DNA of 64,000 nt from Pogona vitticeps (Eukaryota; Chordata; Lepidosauria; Squamata; Agamidae), in assembly GCF_051106095.1 (NCBI RefSeq), contig NC_135783.1, forward strand, positions 181,302,947 through 181,366,946, given 5' to 3'. Below are positions 24,560 to 36,779 of this stretch, piece by piece. Both the position numbers and the translations under genes were made by a program. The notes below the pieces were generated by a model. The model worked only from the letters and a program-made list of their open reading frames with translations. It was not told the origin of the DNA and searched no databases. Position 1 is the stretch's first letter, and each line of letters starts with the position of its first letter.

Positions 24560-24660
24560 TTTGTTTTGCTATGTTCCAATTTGTTTATTGGTTTTACTGT
24601 TTCTAAATTTGTAATGCCACCCAGAGTAGACCTTTGATGTAGATGGGCGGTGTATACATA

Positions 24661-24719
<59 letters not shown>

Positions 24720-24722
24720 ATG
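24560..24722 (+). mobile_element. L2-like 3' end with (TAAA)n tail
   Basis: Contains TGCCACCCAGAGTAGAC and GGGCGGTGTATACATATAAA, followed by about 60 bp of AAAT units. Typical L2-type end; only the 3' UTR remains. Confidence 0.7.
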
Positions 24723-25511
24723 TATATTAAACTATTTAGAGTGCCCTTCACATAGAGGTAGTGGTGATTTATAAAGATGAAATAGCACATCAATGATCAG
24801 ACACAGCAGGACATGAATCTGTAAAAACAAGAGGGATAAAACCAGCTATAATTCATGCAAATATATGAAAATGCGTAGGTAAAAAGATTTTAACCAGGTG
24901 CGTAAAACATTACAATAATGTTGCCAGACAAGTAACTCTCCAAGTAGTGTTCCAAAATCAGGATGGATCCGCAGAAAATACTCTTTGCTTCCCTTTACTT
25001 CCTTTCTTTAATATTTTTAACCTGCCCTGTAGCAGATTTCAGTGCAAAGTACAATTAATGAGGTCACTTTAAAGAATTCTAGCTGAAACAGCCTAAACAA
25101 TGCAAACAGTTCAAACAATTTCAAACAATGTACTTCAAGCAGAACAAAGCCAGCAATTAAAAAAAAACCACACCATGGTCTCACAGGGCATGAGATACTT
25201 AAGGTTTTATCTTCATTATTGGGGTAACAATCCCACCATCAACACTTCCCATACCCTCCAGGACTCTTCCCCCACCGCCACCCCAGCTGCTATGATACCT
25301 ATACCAATCCCCCTTCCCATAATTGCCTCTAAATTCTGTTTCCTGGGTGAGTCACATAGAAGATCCCACCCAGCTAGGAATCACTGCACAGTAAACCGGA
25401 AGATGCTGCCATGTCATTTTGGCCGATGGGGTTGGATTGCTTTGTAACCTAGGCACCAGCAAAGGCAGTTGAAGTAACTGTAAATAACCACACAAAAAGG
25501 GAGTACCAAAA

Positions 25512-26510
25512 TTGCTTTCTGGATCCATTCCCAAATTGAGGTGGGAATACTTTTATTGCCAGAAGCTGAACCCGGACAAGACGGAAGTTCTGAGGGTTTA
25601 TGCCCCCGTGGTAGGCGGCTTGGGTGACTCTCTCACGTTTGGGGGGGTCGTCCTGGCTGTGAAGAGTGGGGTCCGCAGCCTCGGCATATATTTGGACCCG
25701 GCGCTCACCATGGAAACGCAGGTGGTGTCGGTAGTCCACAGTGCCTTTTTCCATCTTTGGCGGATTGCCCGGCTGCGACCCTACCTCGACACGGGGGGCT
25801 CACTACCTTGGTGCATGTGCTCGTAATCTCAAGATTAGACCACTGTAACGCGCTCTACGTGGGGCTGCCTTTGAGGCTGATGCGGAAACTTCAGGTGGTG
25901 CAGAATGCGGCGGCCAGACTCCTCACTGGAGTGAGAAAATACCATCATATTTCTCCAACGCTGGCTGCATTGCATTGGCTGCCCATTCGCTTCCGTGTCG
26001 ACTTCTAAGTTTTAATGCTTATTTACAAGGGCCTAAACGGTTTAAGACCTCTATATTTGGCGGAACGCCTGCTTCCACCAAGGTCTACCCGGATCACCCG
26101 TGCAAGTCAGGAGGTGAGGCTGAGGAGCCTGATGCCGAGAGAGGCCCGGAAGGAGAAGACACGAAACCCGGCCTTCTCGGCGGTGGCTCCTCGCCTCTGG
26201 AACAATCTCCCTCTGGAGATTCGTGCGGCCCCTACGCTGGGCATCTTTAAAACCCAATTTAAAACATAGTTGGTTATTCAGGCCTTCCCTCCAGCCAATT
26301 CTTAATTTATTTATTTTGTCTTCTTTACTTTTTCTTTCTCTTACTTTCCCTATTTTTTTTTAATTTTATTGTACCTGTTACTGAATTAGCATGTACTTGC
26401 CTGTGTTTTATTGTCCGATTTTGTATTGGAAGCCGCCTAGAGTGGACTGGTAGTCCAGATAGGGGTATAAATCAAATAAGTAAATAAAATAAAAAAATAA
26501 ATAAATGTCA
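25512..26510 (+). mobile_element. L2-clade LINE, ORF2 C-terminal end and 3' UTR
   Basis: Reads LNPDKTEVLRVYAP, SLGIYLDPALTMETQV, VISRLDHCNALYVGLP, VVQNAAARLLTGV, LAALHWLPIRFRVDF and PRLWNNLPLEIRAAPTLGIF, in L2 order. The 3' end has AAGCCGCCTAGAGTGG and a tail of TAAATAAA units. Only a few frame breaks, so a relatively young insertion; 5'-truncated. Confidence 0.93.
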
Positions 26511-26514
26511 AGTA

Positions 26515-28580
26515 AAAGGAAGAAGATATTGAACTGTTTGGAGGAAAGATACAATACAACGATGATAATGTCACTTCTTTCCTCCCTTCTGTTTTGGTGG
26601 GAATTTCAAGCTAAGTCATACCCATTACAGTGAGAATAAGGAACAGACTGACTGACTGACTGACTGATTCTGACAGCACAGCACCTCCAGAGTTGCTAGG
26701 TCAGCAGCATCTCCTTCCCTGAGAATAGCTGGATCAAAACCTGGGACTAGGGAGCAGATCTTTGCAACATGACAGAGACAGAACACACAGAGAAGGTGAA
26801 TAAAAGGATGAGAAAAAGAGAGCATACACCTGTCATCCAACGTGCATTCATCCACATGCTCTCTTGAAGGACTAGGTTACTGTCTTGCTGACTAGCCATG
26901 GAGTCAGCAGTAGCTACAGAATATGGCATAAAGTCACAGTCGGCAGCAGGTCTGGACAGTTACATAGGTCTTCTCAGGTGTCCCTCCCTTGAAGGATCCA
27001 TGTGAAATAATCAAATGGGAAGGGGGGGATACACACAATTAATCACCAATTGAACCTATGACATTAAATTAATTTCAGTGATTCTACTGAAACATATAAA
27101 GATACCAGCATCAAAGGAAGAGTAAAAGCTTTTCAGAATCACTGGGCATCTCTTGATTCCAACATAATACTTGCTTTTAATTTCTTAACATCAATGAAAA
27201 GGGGTGGGGGGGAGGGAGAAAAGGAAAGAAAAGAGGAAAAAGCCTTGAAAGAGACTATCATGTGGATCAGTGAGCAGACTTTTAGCCTGTGGTGTTCATG
27301 GAAGGCATTTATGAGTTATCGCCTAATGAGCTGTTTGTTGGCTGAGTTCTTTTGCCTGAATCTCCTCCTGTGAATTTAAATTGAGCCTCAGACATGAAAA
27401 TAAATGGATGGTTATATGGTTTGTACAATTGAGGCAAGGCTAGGAAATGGGGCTCCCTTCCCCTCCCCCATCATTTGAACAGGATATTTATCTATACCTA
27501 AGCTGAAAAAAGGGCCCATGGGCCAAGATATCTCCAGTCCAAATGCTCTTTCAGCCATGAACGAACTAAGCGACTCTAGGCAAGCAACCATCTCCCAGGG
27601 ACAAAATATATGTTAAGCGATTGGGGATGTGAATCTCGCAGGTTCTCACACTTGGAAAGAAAGGCAAAAGGAATCCTAATTTTCTGCTCACAACAAGGTT
27701 TCTATGTGCAAGATCGCCTCCCATCCCCCAACAAAGCTTGAATGGTTCATCAAATGTTCCTTTGTCTTTTTCTTCGGGACAAAGTGCCCAGAGGTGCAGG
27801 ATTGTTGCCATTCCAGAACAGAATGACTGCTTTGCTGCACAGGATTTACTGGATAAAGTTTCACAAAATTTGGCAGGTTGTGGGGGGGGGGAGAATAAAG
27901 AGGGTCCTGTGCCTGCGGGATGCCAAGAAATCTTGCTGATTTCTTGATGAAGTCTTCTTGAGGCAAGACTCTGAAAATCACAGAGAACAAGACATGCCAT
28001 TCTAAGGTTCCAGAGGTTTGATTTCTGCAGCCCTTCACGTCTGAGAAATTAGACTTGCAAAGGAAGTCCATGTTTACTATAAAACTATTTAAAACGAGCA
28101 ATGCAAGCTTACTAGTAAACTACATGAGGCTGAACAGCTCTTGCTGTGACAGTCTGATGCTTCCAGCACATAAAGAATTCTCTCTTATAAGTACAGTTCA
28201 GATCATCATCACTCTCAGCCCTCCATATGCAAAATGAGCAAAGCAGCAACAAGACCAGACACAGAGTGCTTTAAAAATTAGTTTTGGTTAGTTCATTGTT
28301 CATTTAGTTAATTGTTTTGGTTATACTGTTATACTTAACCCATTCTTTTCCACGATAAAAGGTTCCAGGATGGAGTGTAGCAAAACTGGTAGCAGTGATA
28401 TCTTTTAGATGCCTTGGCACTTTATGTTAGTTTTGCCTCAACAGCCTAGCAGAGCTCCTTGCCTCTTGAAATTTTCACAGATGCAGACATTGACCACAGA
28501 TGGAGAAGCGGTGGAGAAAGGTGGCTTTTAAAATGCTGTTACTTCCCACAGTCCAAACTTACGGTCATGTGAAAAAGAAA
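26515..28580. other. No gene or recognised repeat
   Basis: A short GACT repeat at 26647-26668 and G-rich runs near 27205. An open frame of 144 residues on the minus strand (27566-28000) has no recognisable domain. Nothing supportable seen. Confidence 0.45.
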
Positions 28581-28583
28581 GTA

Positions 28584-29008
28584 CAGTGGTGCCTCGCATA
28601 GCGAGGTTAATCCGTTCCGGATTAACCTTCGCTATAGCGAAACATCGCTAAACGGAATAAAAAAAGCCATAGAAACACATTGAACTTCGTTCAATGCGTT
28701 CCTATGGCTTGAAAACTCACCGTTAAGCGATGTTTCTTCATAGCGCCGCCATTTTCGCGCCCTCGGTAAGCGAGGGCAGGGCGCGAAAATGCGGCGCGGA
28801 CCTTCCGGCTGCCATTTTGGAACCGCCGATCAGCTGTTCTCCCCCGCTTCGTTGTGCGAAGATCGCTAAGCGAATCGCTTAGCGATCATCGCACAGCGAA
28901 AAAACGCCATAGGGGCCATCGCTGAGCGAATGCTCCAGCGATGGCCCAGAGTGCCTCGTTAAGCAATTTCATCGCTCAGCGAGGCACTCGTTAAGCGAGG
29001 CACCACTG
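28584..29008 (+). mobile_element. Tigger-type MITE, copy 3
   Basis: Ends CAGTGGTGCCTCGC and GGCACCACTG with flanking TA. The interior has GCCATTTTCGCGCCCTCG, GGGCGCGAAAATGCGG and GCTGCCATTTTGGAACC. The best preserved copy for the internal E2F-like and YY1-like motifs. Confidence 0.88.
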
Positions 29009-29089
29009 TACTGTACACCCTCTTTGAATTCTACGGTTTGATGTATGATTTATTGCAATTCTATGGTTTTGCATATGGCTTGTTGCAAG

Positions 29090-30650
29090 GACATAATAAA
29101 AATCATCTGGTCCTTAACAGGTCTGAAAATTAGGTAAATACAACCTCAGATGAACAAAAACACATGACATATTATACCGTGTCATGATTTATTTAACAAA
29201 AATAAAGCCAAACCAGAGAAGCCACATGTGAAAAACCAAGTACAACTTATGATTCAGTAGCATGTAGAACGACCTTTAACTTGAAGTAATTGTTTTCTGT
29301 ATGACTTTATCAGTCGCTCACATAATTGTGGGGGAATTTTGGCCCACTCTTCTTTACAACATTACTTCAGTTCATTGAGCTTTGCGGGCATTTATTCATG
29401 CACAGCTCTCTTAAGGTCCTGCCACAGCATTCCAATTGGGTTGAGGTCTGGACTTTGACAGAGCCATTTGTAACACTGTTCTCTTCTTTTTCAGCCATTC
29501 TGTTGTAGATCTGCTGGTGTGCTTGGGATCATTGTCCTACTGTATAGCATGAGCCAATTTCAGCCAAGCTTTAGCTGTCGTACAGATGGCCTCACATTTG
29601 ACTCTAGAACACTTTGGTTTTCAGAGGAGTTCATAGTCGACTCTATGACAGCAAGGTGCTCAGGTTCTGTGACTGTAAAACAAGCCCTAATCATCACCCA
29701 TCCACCATCATGCTTAACAATAGGTATGAGGTGTTTGTGCTGATATGCTGTGTTTGATTTTCACCAGGCTTGGCACTATGCATTATGGCCAAAGATCTCC
29801 ACTTTGATCTCATCGGTCCAAAGGACATTGTTCCAGAAGTCTTATGGTTTGTTCAGATGCAACTTTGCAAGCCTAAGCCATGCTACTATATTCTTTTTAG
29901 AGTGAAGAGGCTTTATCCCAGCAACCCTTCCAAACACACCAGACTTGCTCAGTCTTTTTCTAATTTTAATGTAATGAATGCTAACAGTTAACATGCTAAC
30001 TGAGGCCTGTAGAGTCTGAGATGTAACTCTGGGGGTTTTGCAATTTTTCTAAGCATTGCACAGTCTGACCTTGAAGTGAATTTGCTTGGTCATCCATCCT
30101 AGGAAGTATTCTCGAAGGCTTTCATGGCCAATATCCACTGGATATAGGTTTTTCAGGCTGTTTGGCTGTGTTCTGAAGGTTTTTCGTCCTAACATTTCAC
30201 CAGTCTCTGTGGCCGGCATCTTCAGAGGACAGGAGTTAGAACTCTGTCTGTGTTCTGGTGTAGTGTGGGGGACAGTTGAGTATTTATAGCTGTGGGATCG
30301 GCTTTTTGTCCTTTTCAGGAGATTGGGTAATTATGGTGATCAGGGTGTTTTTGTTATGGGTGTATTGTTGTGATAAGGGGGGAGGATCTGTCACTGTGAT
30401 TGATGGGTGTCATTAGCTGGCCTTTTGTGTGCCGTGACCACCGGTCCTTGTGGCTGGGTAGAGTTTATTGACCTTTTGCAGGCTTTAATTTTCAGTGTTG
30501 GGAGCCAAGCTTTCTTGAGTTTAAAACTTTCTTCTTCTTTGTTGAAGCTCTGCTGATGTTCGTGGATTTCAATGGCTTCCCTGTTATTGTTCATATGACG
30601 TTTATTTACCTAATTTTCAGACCTAAGGACCAGATGATTTTTGTTATGTC
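29090..30650 (-). mobile_element. Tc1-like DNA transposon with 48-bp inverted ends, internally disrupted
   Basis: The left end (29090-29140) and right end (30603-30650) are near-identical inverted repeats sharing AATCATCTGGTCCTTA and GGTCTGAAAATTAGGTAAAT. On the minus strand, decayed transposase pieces read DNDPKHTSRSTTEWLKKKR and EWAKIPPQLCERLIKSYRKQ, the C-terminal part of the DDE domain of Tc1-type enzymes. The N-terminal half is missing or replaced by an inserted Penelope-like segment (about 30100-30600). Stops are present; it is inactive. Confidence 0.88.
30100..30600 (-). mobile_element. Penelope-like retroelement fragment
   Basis: Minus-strand reading gives NNREAIEIHEHQQSFNKEEE and KLKKAWLPTL, resembling the end of the GIY-YIG endonuclease region of Penelope-like elements. 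A 3' region follows with ATGCCGGCCACAGAGACTGG and GAAAACCTTCAGAACACAGCC-like text. It sits inside the Tc1-like element, so it inserted later or accompanied a deletion. Confidence 0.65.
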
Positions 30651-30657
30651 TTGATAC

Positions 30658-30659
30658 AT

Positions 30660-30714
<55 letters not shown>

Positions 30715-31000
30715 TATCCCGCCTATCTGGTCGTGTGAGGACCACTCTAGGCGGCTAACAACATAAAAGAAATACAATAATATACACAAAACCATTTTAC
30801 GTAACAAAGAAAGAAAAAATATATATACTAAACAAAATGGGGAGGTATAGGAAAAGGGAAAAATCATCAGGAGTTATCTGTTGGGAAGGCCTGCCCAAAC
30901 ATCCATGTTTTTAATTGTTTCTTGAAAATACCCAGCGAGGGAGCCGCGCGAATCTCAGGGGGAAGGTTGTTCCAGAGACGAGGAGCCACATAAAACCATA
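30658..31000 (-). mobile_element. L2-like 3' end with (TTTA)n tail
   Basis: About 58 bp of TTTA units, then TATCCCGCCTATCTGG and CACTCTAGGCGGC. The right part, read on the minus strand, encodes RLWNNLPPEIRAAPSLGIF. Same family as 25512-26510. Confidence 0.9.
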
Positions 31001-31334
31001 AAATTCAAAGAGGTCTTTGTGTCTATCTTAGTGCAGCTGAAAAGCTGCTGTCTGTCCCTTTATTTTCCCACATGTAGTTTATATGATTTTTAGCAATATT
31101 GCACCCCCTCAAACTAATTATTTCTATTTAGTGTAATGCCCATGAGGAAAAGCCCTCATAGATCCCAGTAGGGAGGCCTGTTCTGGAACTGGTAGAAACT
31201 TACAAAGAATAGATGGAGGTCTGCTATAGGAGGGCAGAGCTGCTGAACAGTCAGAGGCACAGCTATCCCTTTGCCCCAAAGAGTGGCAACTGAAGATTTA
31301 GAATGGTGCTATGCTGCCTGGAGAAAGTTCTCTC

Positions 31335-33440
31335 TCTTTTTTAAAAATTCATTTTCCCTTGGGTAGGAAAAGATAATAGGAAAGGTGATTTGGAACAAGG
31401 TACTGGGGTAAATAATAAATACAGAATGGGATAGGAAACAATATACAGTATATAACTACTGTATTACTTTTGCCGATATGTTTTCTTACTAAGCTTACTT
31501 CACACTTACCTTGTCGTTTTTTCTAAATCTTTAAAAGCTACAATTATATCTTATATCTTCTTTCTCATAAATTTAACGTATTCATGTTCTCATCTCTCAT
31601 CCAATTATACAAAGGTTCCCACTTTTTTCAAGCCTCAACGATTTCTTTGTATTTTAATACTTCTGTTAAAATATTCATCTCTGCTGCTTCGTAAACATTT
31701 TCTATTAACTCTTGGATTGTTGGAGTCTCCTCTTTTTCCCCAGTATTTGGCATATAAAATTCTTGCTGCTGTAGTTACATGTATGATCAAATATCTTTTT
31801 TTCCCTATCAAATCTGGTATTATATTCAACAAAAACAGTTCAGGTTCATATGGAATTATAGAGGATAACATTTTTTGTAAAAACTCATGGACTACTTTCC
31901 AAAAGCTTTTAGCTTCCCTACAAGTCCACCACATATGATAAAAACTACCTTCTTTTAATTTGAATTTCCAACATTTGTTAGCGGTACTTTAGGATATTTT
32001 CAATAATTTTTCAGGTGTCATATACCATCTATAGAACATCTTATACATATTTTCTTTATAATTAATTGCTTTTGTTAATATAATATTCCCATATTTGTGA
32101 CCCTGACTTTAATATTGTGGCCCATATTTTGGGCCCATTTTATCATACATTCTTTAACTTGCATTTTTAATTCTAGTAGATTTTTCTACTAATTAATTCT
32201 AGTAGATCAAAAATACAACATTTTGATCAGTTTTTTCCTTTACATTCAGAAGTACCTTATCTAATGGTGTCTGTTCCTTACAAAAGCCTATTGTTTTATC
32301 TCTTGCATATCTTGAATCTATTTCTGCTTTTGTCTACCAATCATATTTTACCTTGTTCTTCTAGTTCTTTCCTTGATTTCATACTTAAGTCCTCTTTTAA
32401 CAAATCTCTATATCTCAGGGGCTTCTTCTTTTCCATTAATGTTGGTTGTGTGAATGCTTCCATTGGTGAGACCCATTCAGGAACTTTGTGGTAATTTTTT
32501 TTCCTGGATCTTAGTCCATACCCAATTCAAATCTTTCCTTATCAGATGATTCGTAAATTGTTTATTGTTCCTTGCTTTTTGATACCATAGGAATGCGTGC
32601 CTGTTACATACAGCTATGACCTCACCTGTCTGTCACTGCTAAAGCTGTGAGTCATCTACCAATGGTGTGACGGAGGGTGTGACATAAGGGGTGGAGCTGT
32701 TGTATAAATGGGAGTGAATGTGTGTGAGGGATTTGAGATAGGGACTGATAGGGCTTTGTTAGGGTTTAGAGAGGAGTTAGGAGATCTGTGATATATTGTG
32801 AGAGTCTGTGTATGCTAGTGCCTTTATTATAGTGATTGAATTATTATTTATTATAAGTGATTTACCATTCCTTTTATTTGTACCCAATAAACCTGAGTTT
32901 TTATTTTGAATCATATTTTGGCCTGAAGCTACTTATTTGAGGGAATGGTTGGTGGCAGTGGAAAAGAAGAGTGATTTAGAGTGACGTAGCGACCCCCCCC
33001 CCCCTTTGTGAGGTAGAGGGAGGTCATTACAGTGCCATCCTAGGTTTAAATCATGTCCTTCTAGTTTTAGTATTCTGTCATTTTCTAAAACTATTCATTC
33101 CTTTATCCAAACTAGAGTACAGGCTTTATAATATAAAAACCAAGCTGGAAGTCCAAAGCCTGCTCTTTGTTTTGAGTGTTGAAGTGCTTTAATTTTTATT
33201 CTAGTTTTTTTTTCCTTTGCCAAACAAACTTCATTACTATTATTTTTAAATTCTTGAAGTATTAATTGCTTTGTAACGACTGGTATTGTGTGAAAAAGAA
33301 ATATCATTATAGGTAATGCATTCATCTTTTCAACTGCAATCCTCCCCATAAATGATAATTGAAATTTTGACCATTTTCCAGATCTTTTTCAATCATATCA
33401 ATTAGTTTTTTATCAAAGTCTTTTATCAAAGTACTTGGTT
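31335..33440 (-). mobile_element. L1 LINE ORF2 C-terminal half, with an LTR fossil inside
   Basis: Minus-strand pieces, from high to low coordinates: MGRIAVEKMNALPIMIFLFH, KTRIKIKALQHSKQRAGFGL and YYKACTLVWIKE (33095-33349), then MWWTCREAKSFWKVVHEFLQ and LIIHVTTAARILYAKYWGKR (31635-31934). This is the end of L1 ORF2 with its terminal cysteine region. An LTR-like fossil (32640-33040) lies between them. Frame breaks are present; inactive. Confidence 0.88.
32640..33040 (+). mobile_element. LTR-retroelement fossil inside L1
   Basis: LTR-like block with a TATAAAT box near 32703, an AATAAA signal near 32888, and a following GGTGGCAGTGGAAAAG shared with the fossil at 21726. No protein domains are recognised; broken. 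It is younger than the L1 it interrupts. Confidence 0.5.
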
Positions 33441-33454
33441 TTGTGTTTTTTTTA

Positions 33455-34530
33455 TTTTCAATCCCCCTTTTTAATGATACCTAGCATGGAATTGGCCTTC
33501 TTCACTGCCACTGTACATTGGGTTGACACTTTCATCAAGCTGTCCACCACCACACCAAGATCTCTTTCCTGATTTGTCATGGACAGCTCAGAATCCATTA
33601 GCTGATAAATAAAGTTTTGATTTTTTTTTTGCCCCAATGTGCATTACTTTACATTTTCTAATACTGAAACACATTTGCCATTTTGCCGCCCATTCTCCCA
33701 GTTTGGAGAGATCCTTCTGGTCCTCTTCACAATCCCTTCTGGTCTTCAGCACCTGAAAAAGTTTTGTGTCATCTGCAAACTTGGCCACCTCACCGCTTAT
33801 CCCTGTCTTCAAGTCATTTATGAACAGTCTCAAAAGCACTAGTCCCAGGACAGATCCCTGAGGCACACTGCTTTTCACCTCTCTCCACTGTGAAAACTGC
33901 CCATTGACACCTACTCTCTGTTTCCTGGTTCTTAACCAATTCTCGATCCATAAGAGGACCTGCCCCTCTTATCCCCTGACTGTGGAGTTTTCTCAGCAGC
34001 CTTTGGTGAGGGACCATGTCAAACACCTTCAGAAAATCCAGATAGACTATATCCACAGGTTCACCCGCATCCCCATGCCTGTTGACCTTTTCAAAGAATT
34101 CTGAAAGGTTTGTGAGGCAAGACTTACCCTTATAGAAGCCATGCTGATTTCCCCTCAGCAAGATTTTTTTTTAATGTGTTTTAAGGTTTTATCTTGGATG
34201 AGGCTTTCCACCATCTTCCCTGGAACAGATGCTAGGCGAACCGGCCTGTAGTTTCCTGGGTCCTCCCTCCCCTTTTTGAAGATTGATGTGACATGTGCTA
34301 TCCCCCAGTCCTCTGGCACTGTGGCCATTTTAAAGGATAAGTTGTATATTTTAGTTAAGAGATCCGCAACTTCATTCCTCAGTTCCTTAATAACCTTTGG
34401 GTGGATGCCATCTGGGCCTGGTGACTTACGGATCTTCAGTTTATCAATTAGGTCTAAAATATCCTATCTTTTAACCTGTATCTGATTTAATTCATTAGAC
34501 AGGAGGGGCTGTTCAGACTCATAGAACCGT
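33455..34530 (-). mobile_element. CR1 LINE, reverse transcriptase segment
   Basis: Minus-strand translation gives NQHGFYKGKSCLTNLSEFFE, DIVYLDFLKVFDMVPHQRLL, VPQGSVLGLVLLRLFINDLK, the catalytic VAKFADDTKLFQV, and RDCEEDQKDLSKLGEWAAKW, in CR1 order. The FADD motif is intact, but the copy lacks both ends of ORF2 and is interrupted by frame changes. Confidence 0.93.
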
Positions 34531-34689
34531 AGAGCTAGTAGGAATCTCAAATGACATTCAGTCAGCCCCCTGGAAAATGCTGTAAGGTTTATAATACTGG
34601 ACCTTAGAAAACTTCAGTTTTTCAACAGGAGCTCCCATAATCCCTTAGCCAGCATTCACTGCTGAAGCTCCATTGCTTTCTACGTATTG

Positions 34690-34825
34690 CAGTGGTCTCC
34701 AACCTTGGGCCTCCAGATGTTCTTGGACTACAACTCCCAGAAGCTTTCACCACCACTTCTGCTGGCCAGGATCTCTGGGAGTTGAAGTCCAAGAACATCT
34801 GGAGGCCCAAGGTTGAGGACCACTG
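34690..34825. mobile_element. hAT-type foldback MITE, CAGTGGT family, copy A
   Basis: A 136-bp near-perfect hairpin: CAGTGGTCTCCAACCTTGGG pairs with the right end CCCAAGGTTGAGGACCACTG. Identical 8-bp flanks ACGTATTG (34682-34689 and 34826-34833) show a hAT-type insertion. Confidence 0.92.
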
Positions 34826-34833
34826 ACGTATTG

Positions 34834-34907
<74 letters not shown>
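34834..34907. repeat. (CAA)n microsatellite, about 74 bp
   Basis: Uninterrupted CAA/ACA units. It lies next to the tail of the minus-strand SINE at 34908, which probably seeded it. Confidence 0.97.
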
Positions 34908-35145
34908 CTGTGTGCCATCAGGTTGAGTCTGATGTATGGCAGCCCTTTTCAGGGTTTTCTGGGTAGAGAGTACCTAGAAGTGGTTAACTATTCCCTTCTT
35001 CTGGGGGCATCTTGGCACTGTGCCGCTTGCCCAAGGGCACACAGTCTATCTCTTCTCCCTGGAGGCACAGTGGAAAATTGAACTGCCAACCTCTAGCTCT
35101 GTACCCAGGTGCCTCTCCCATTGAGCTATCCAACCAGCTTACAAT
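34908..35145 (-). mobile_element. tRNA SINE with BovB-like tail (reverse)
   Basis: The left end GTGCCATCAGGTTGAGTCTG is the BovB-type tail in reverse. The right end GAGCTATCCAACCAGC is the reverse of the tRNA-like A-box start. A second, truncated tail follows at 35150-35225 (GTGCCATCAAGTCAACTCTG). Confidence 0.82.
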
Positions 35146-35302
35146 AATTATGTGCCATCAAGTCAACTCTGACATGCTGAATGCCACACTATCAACAACT
35201 TGTGCCCAGGAAAGAAACAGTTTCATTGTTTTGGGGCCACGTATAAACTAAAATATGCACAAATAAAATCTGAATGCTCAGGTGTGCTAAATAAAGAATA
35301 AA

Positions 35303-35304
35303 CA

Positions 35305-35343
<39 letters not shown>
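35303..35343. repeat. (AC)n microsatellite
   Basis: About 40 bp of AC units. Confidence 0.95.
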
Positions 35344-35344
<1 letters not shown>

Positions 35345-35345
<1 letters not shown>

Positions 35346-35945
35346 TTCCCAGCAAGCAATGTTTGTCCCTATTCCTCCTCCTTCGCTTTACTGAACCAGT
35401 GAGGCAAATCTTTGCTTGAGGCCTCTGCTGCTTTTATTGTTGTTGCTTGGAATTTGTAGGAAGGCAGGAAGTGGCTCTTCCTTCCTTCCACACAGGAGCC
35501 AGCTGCCTATGCTTCCCTTCGTCCTTCCCTTACTTCCCAGCATGTGACCCTGCAATGCTGTAGGCTGGCTGCTGTTACCAATTAATTCAATGCCAAGATT
35601 TTATTCAACAGCTGAGAGGGGTAGAGAGCAGAGAAGCAAGCAGTTCTCAATATTCATCAATGAATGGCTCCTCTTTCCATAAAAGCACATGACCTCCTCC
35701 CGCCCAGTCACCCATGTATTATTAGGTCCTCAAGGTTGCATCAAGGGGACCTTTCCCAGTTCCGCCTGTCATCTCTGGTAACAAATGCAATGAAACCCTC
35801 ATCACCAGAGGTTGTATTTGTTAAGACCAAGCAAAATGCCGAAGAGAGCAAGGAACCTCAGTGTTGAGCATCAGGATTTGTGTCATGGGAATGCAGAAAT
35901 GGAACAAGTTGAATTCATTTCTCAGCAATGGCAACTCCCTAATCT
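35345..35945. other. No gene or recognised repeat
   Basis: Nothing supportable seen. An open frame ending in the AC repeat is chance. Confidence 0.45.
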
Positions 35946-35947
35946 GC

Positions 35948-36053
<106 letters not shown>

Positions 36054-36641
36054 TATATCTCAGAGTCAGTCCTACCATTAGGCAGAATGAAGTGGGTGCC
36101 TCCCTTGGGTGTCATAAAAGGACAGGAAAATGCTAGTGATGTCATTTGTTATTGTATTTTCAAGTGCCAAAAATTGAGAGTGGAGTTTCTGACTCATGTT
36201 CCAAATGAAATTGGTTGGCTTTGGCTATCAAAAGCCTTGTGTTGGGTAGCCACTTTGCCTCAGGCAGCACAATGCCTTCAGTCAGCATAGATAGATCAAC
36301 ACAAACAATTTGACTCAGATCCGGTCCTCCTCTTTGCTTATGGCACAATAGGTTTTGTTGTGATTAGGACAGGCTCTGTTGAAAGGAGATGAGCAGCCTG
36401 ATTGTGGCAGGGGAGATGGACATTAAAAAAACCATTATAATTATTCCCGATTCTCAGTGCTAATGAATAAAAATAGGTAGGTTACAACGGGAGTGAGTTC
36501 AGGATTTGATAGCACCTTGAGTTCAGCTTTGAAATAACCTGTTGTTTTGAGGGCCAGCAAATCATCTCTGAAGTCTCTGAAAACAAGCATAAAGGAAATA
36601 GCTCTTCTAAAGAGGCCCTGCATTTAGGATATAACCTAAAT

Positions 36642-36770
36642 CAATGGTTTCCAACTTTAGGCCCCAAGATGTTATAAGTTCCCAGAAGCCTTCACCACTA
36701 GCTGTGCTGGCCAGGATTTCTGGGAGTTGTAGTTCAAGAACATCCGTAGACTCAGGGTTGGGAACCACTG
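36642..36770. mobile_element. hAT-type foldback MITE, CAGTGGT family, copy B
   Basis: Left CAATGGTTTCCAACTTTAGG and right GGGTTGGGAACCACTG form a hairpin with the centre CTAGCTGTGCTGGCCAGGAT. Flanks ACCTAAAT and AGCTAGAT are a decayed 8-bp duplication. Confidence 0.82.
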
Positions 36771-36779
36771 AGCTAGATC

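Noticed and set aside
34622-34918. Poly-cysteine open frame on the minus strand
   Set aside because: Translation of the CAA repeat plus a hAT MITE.
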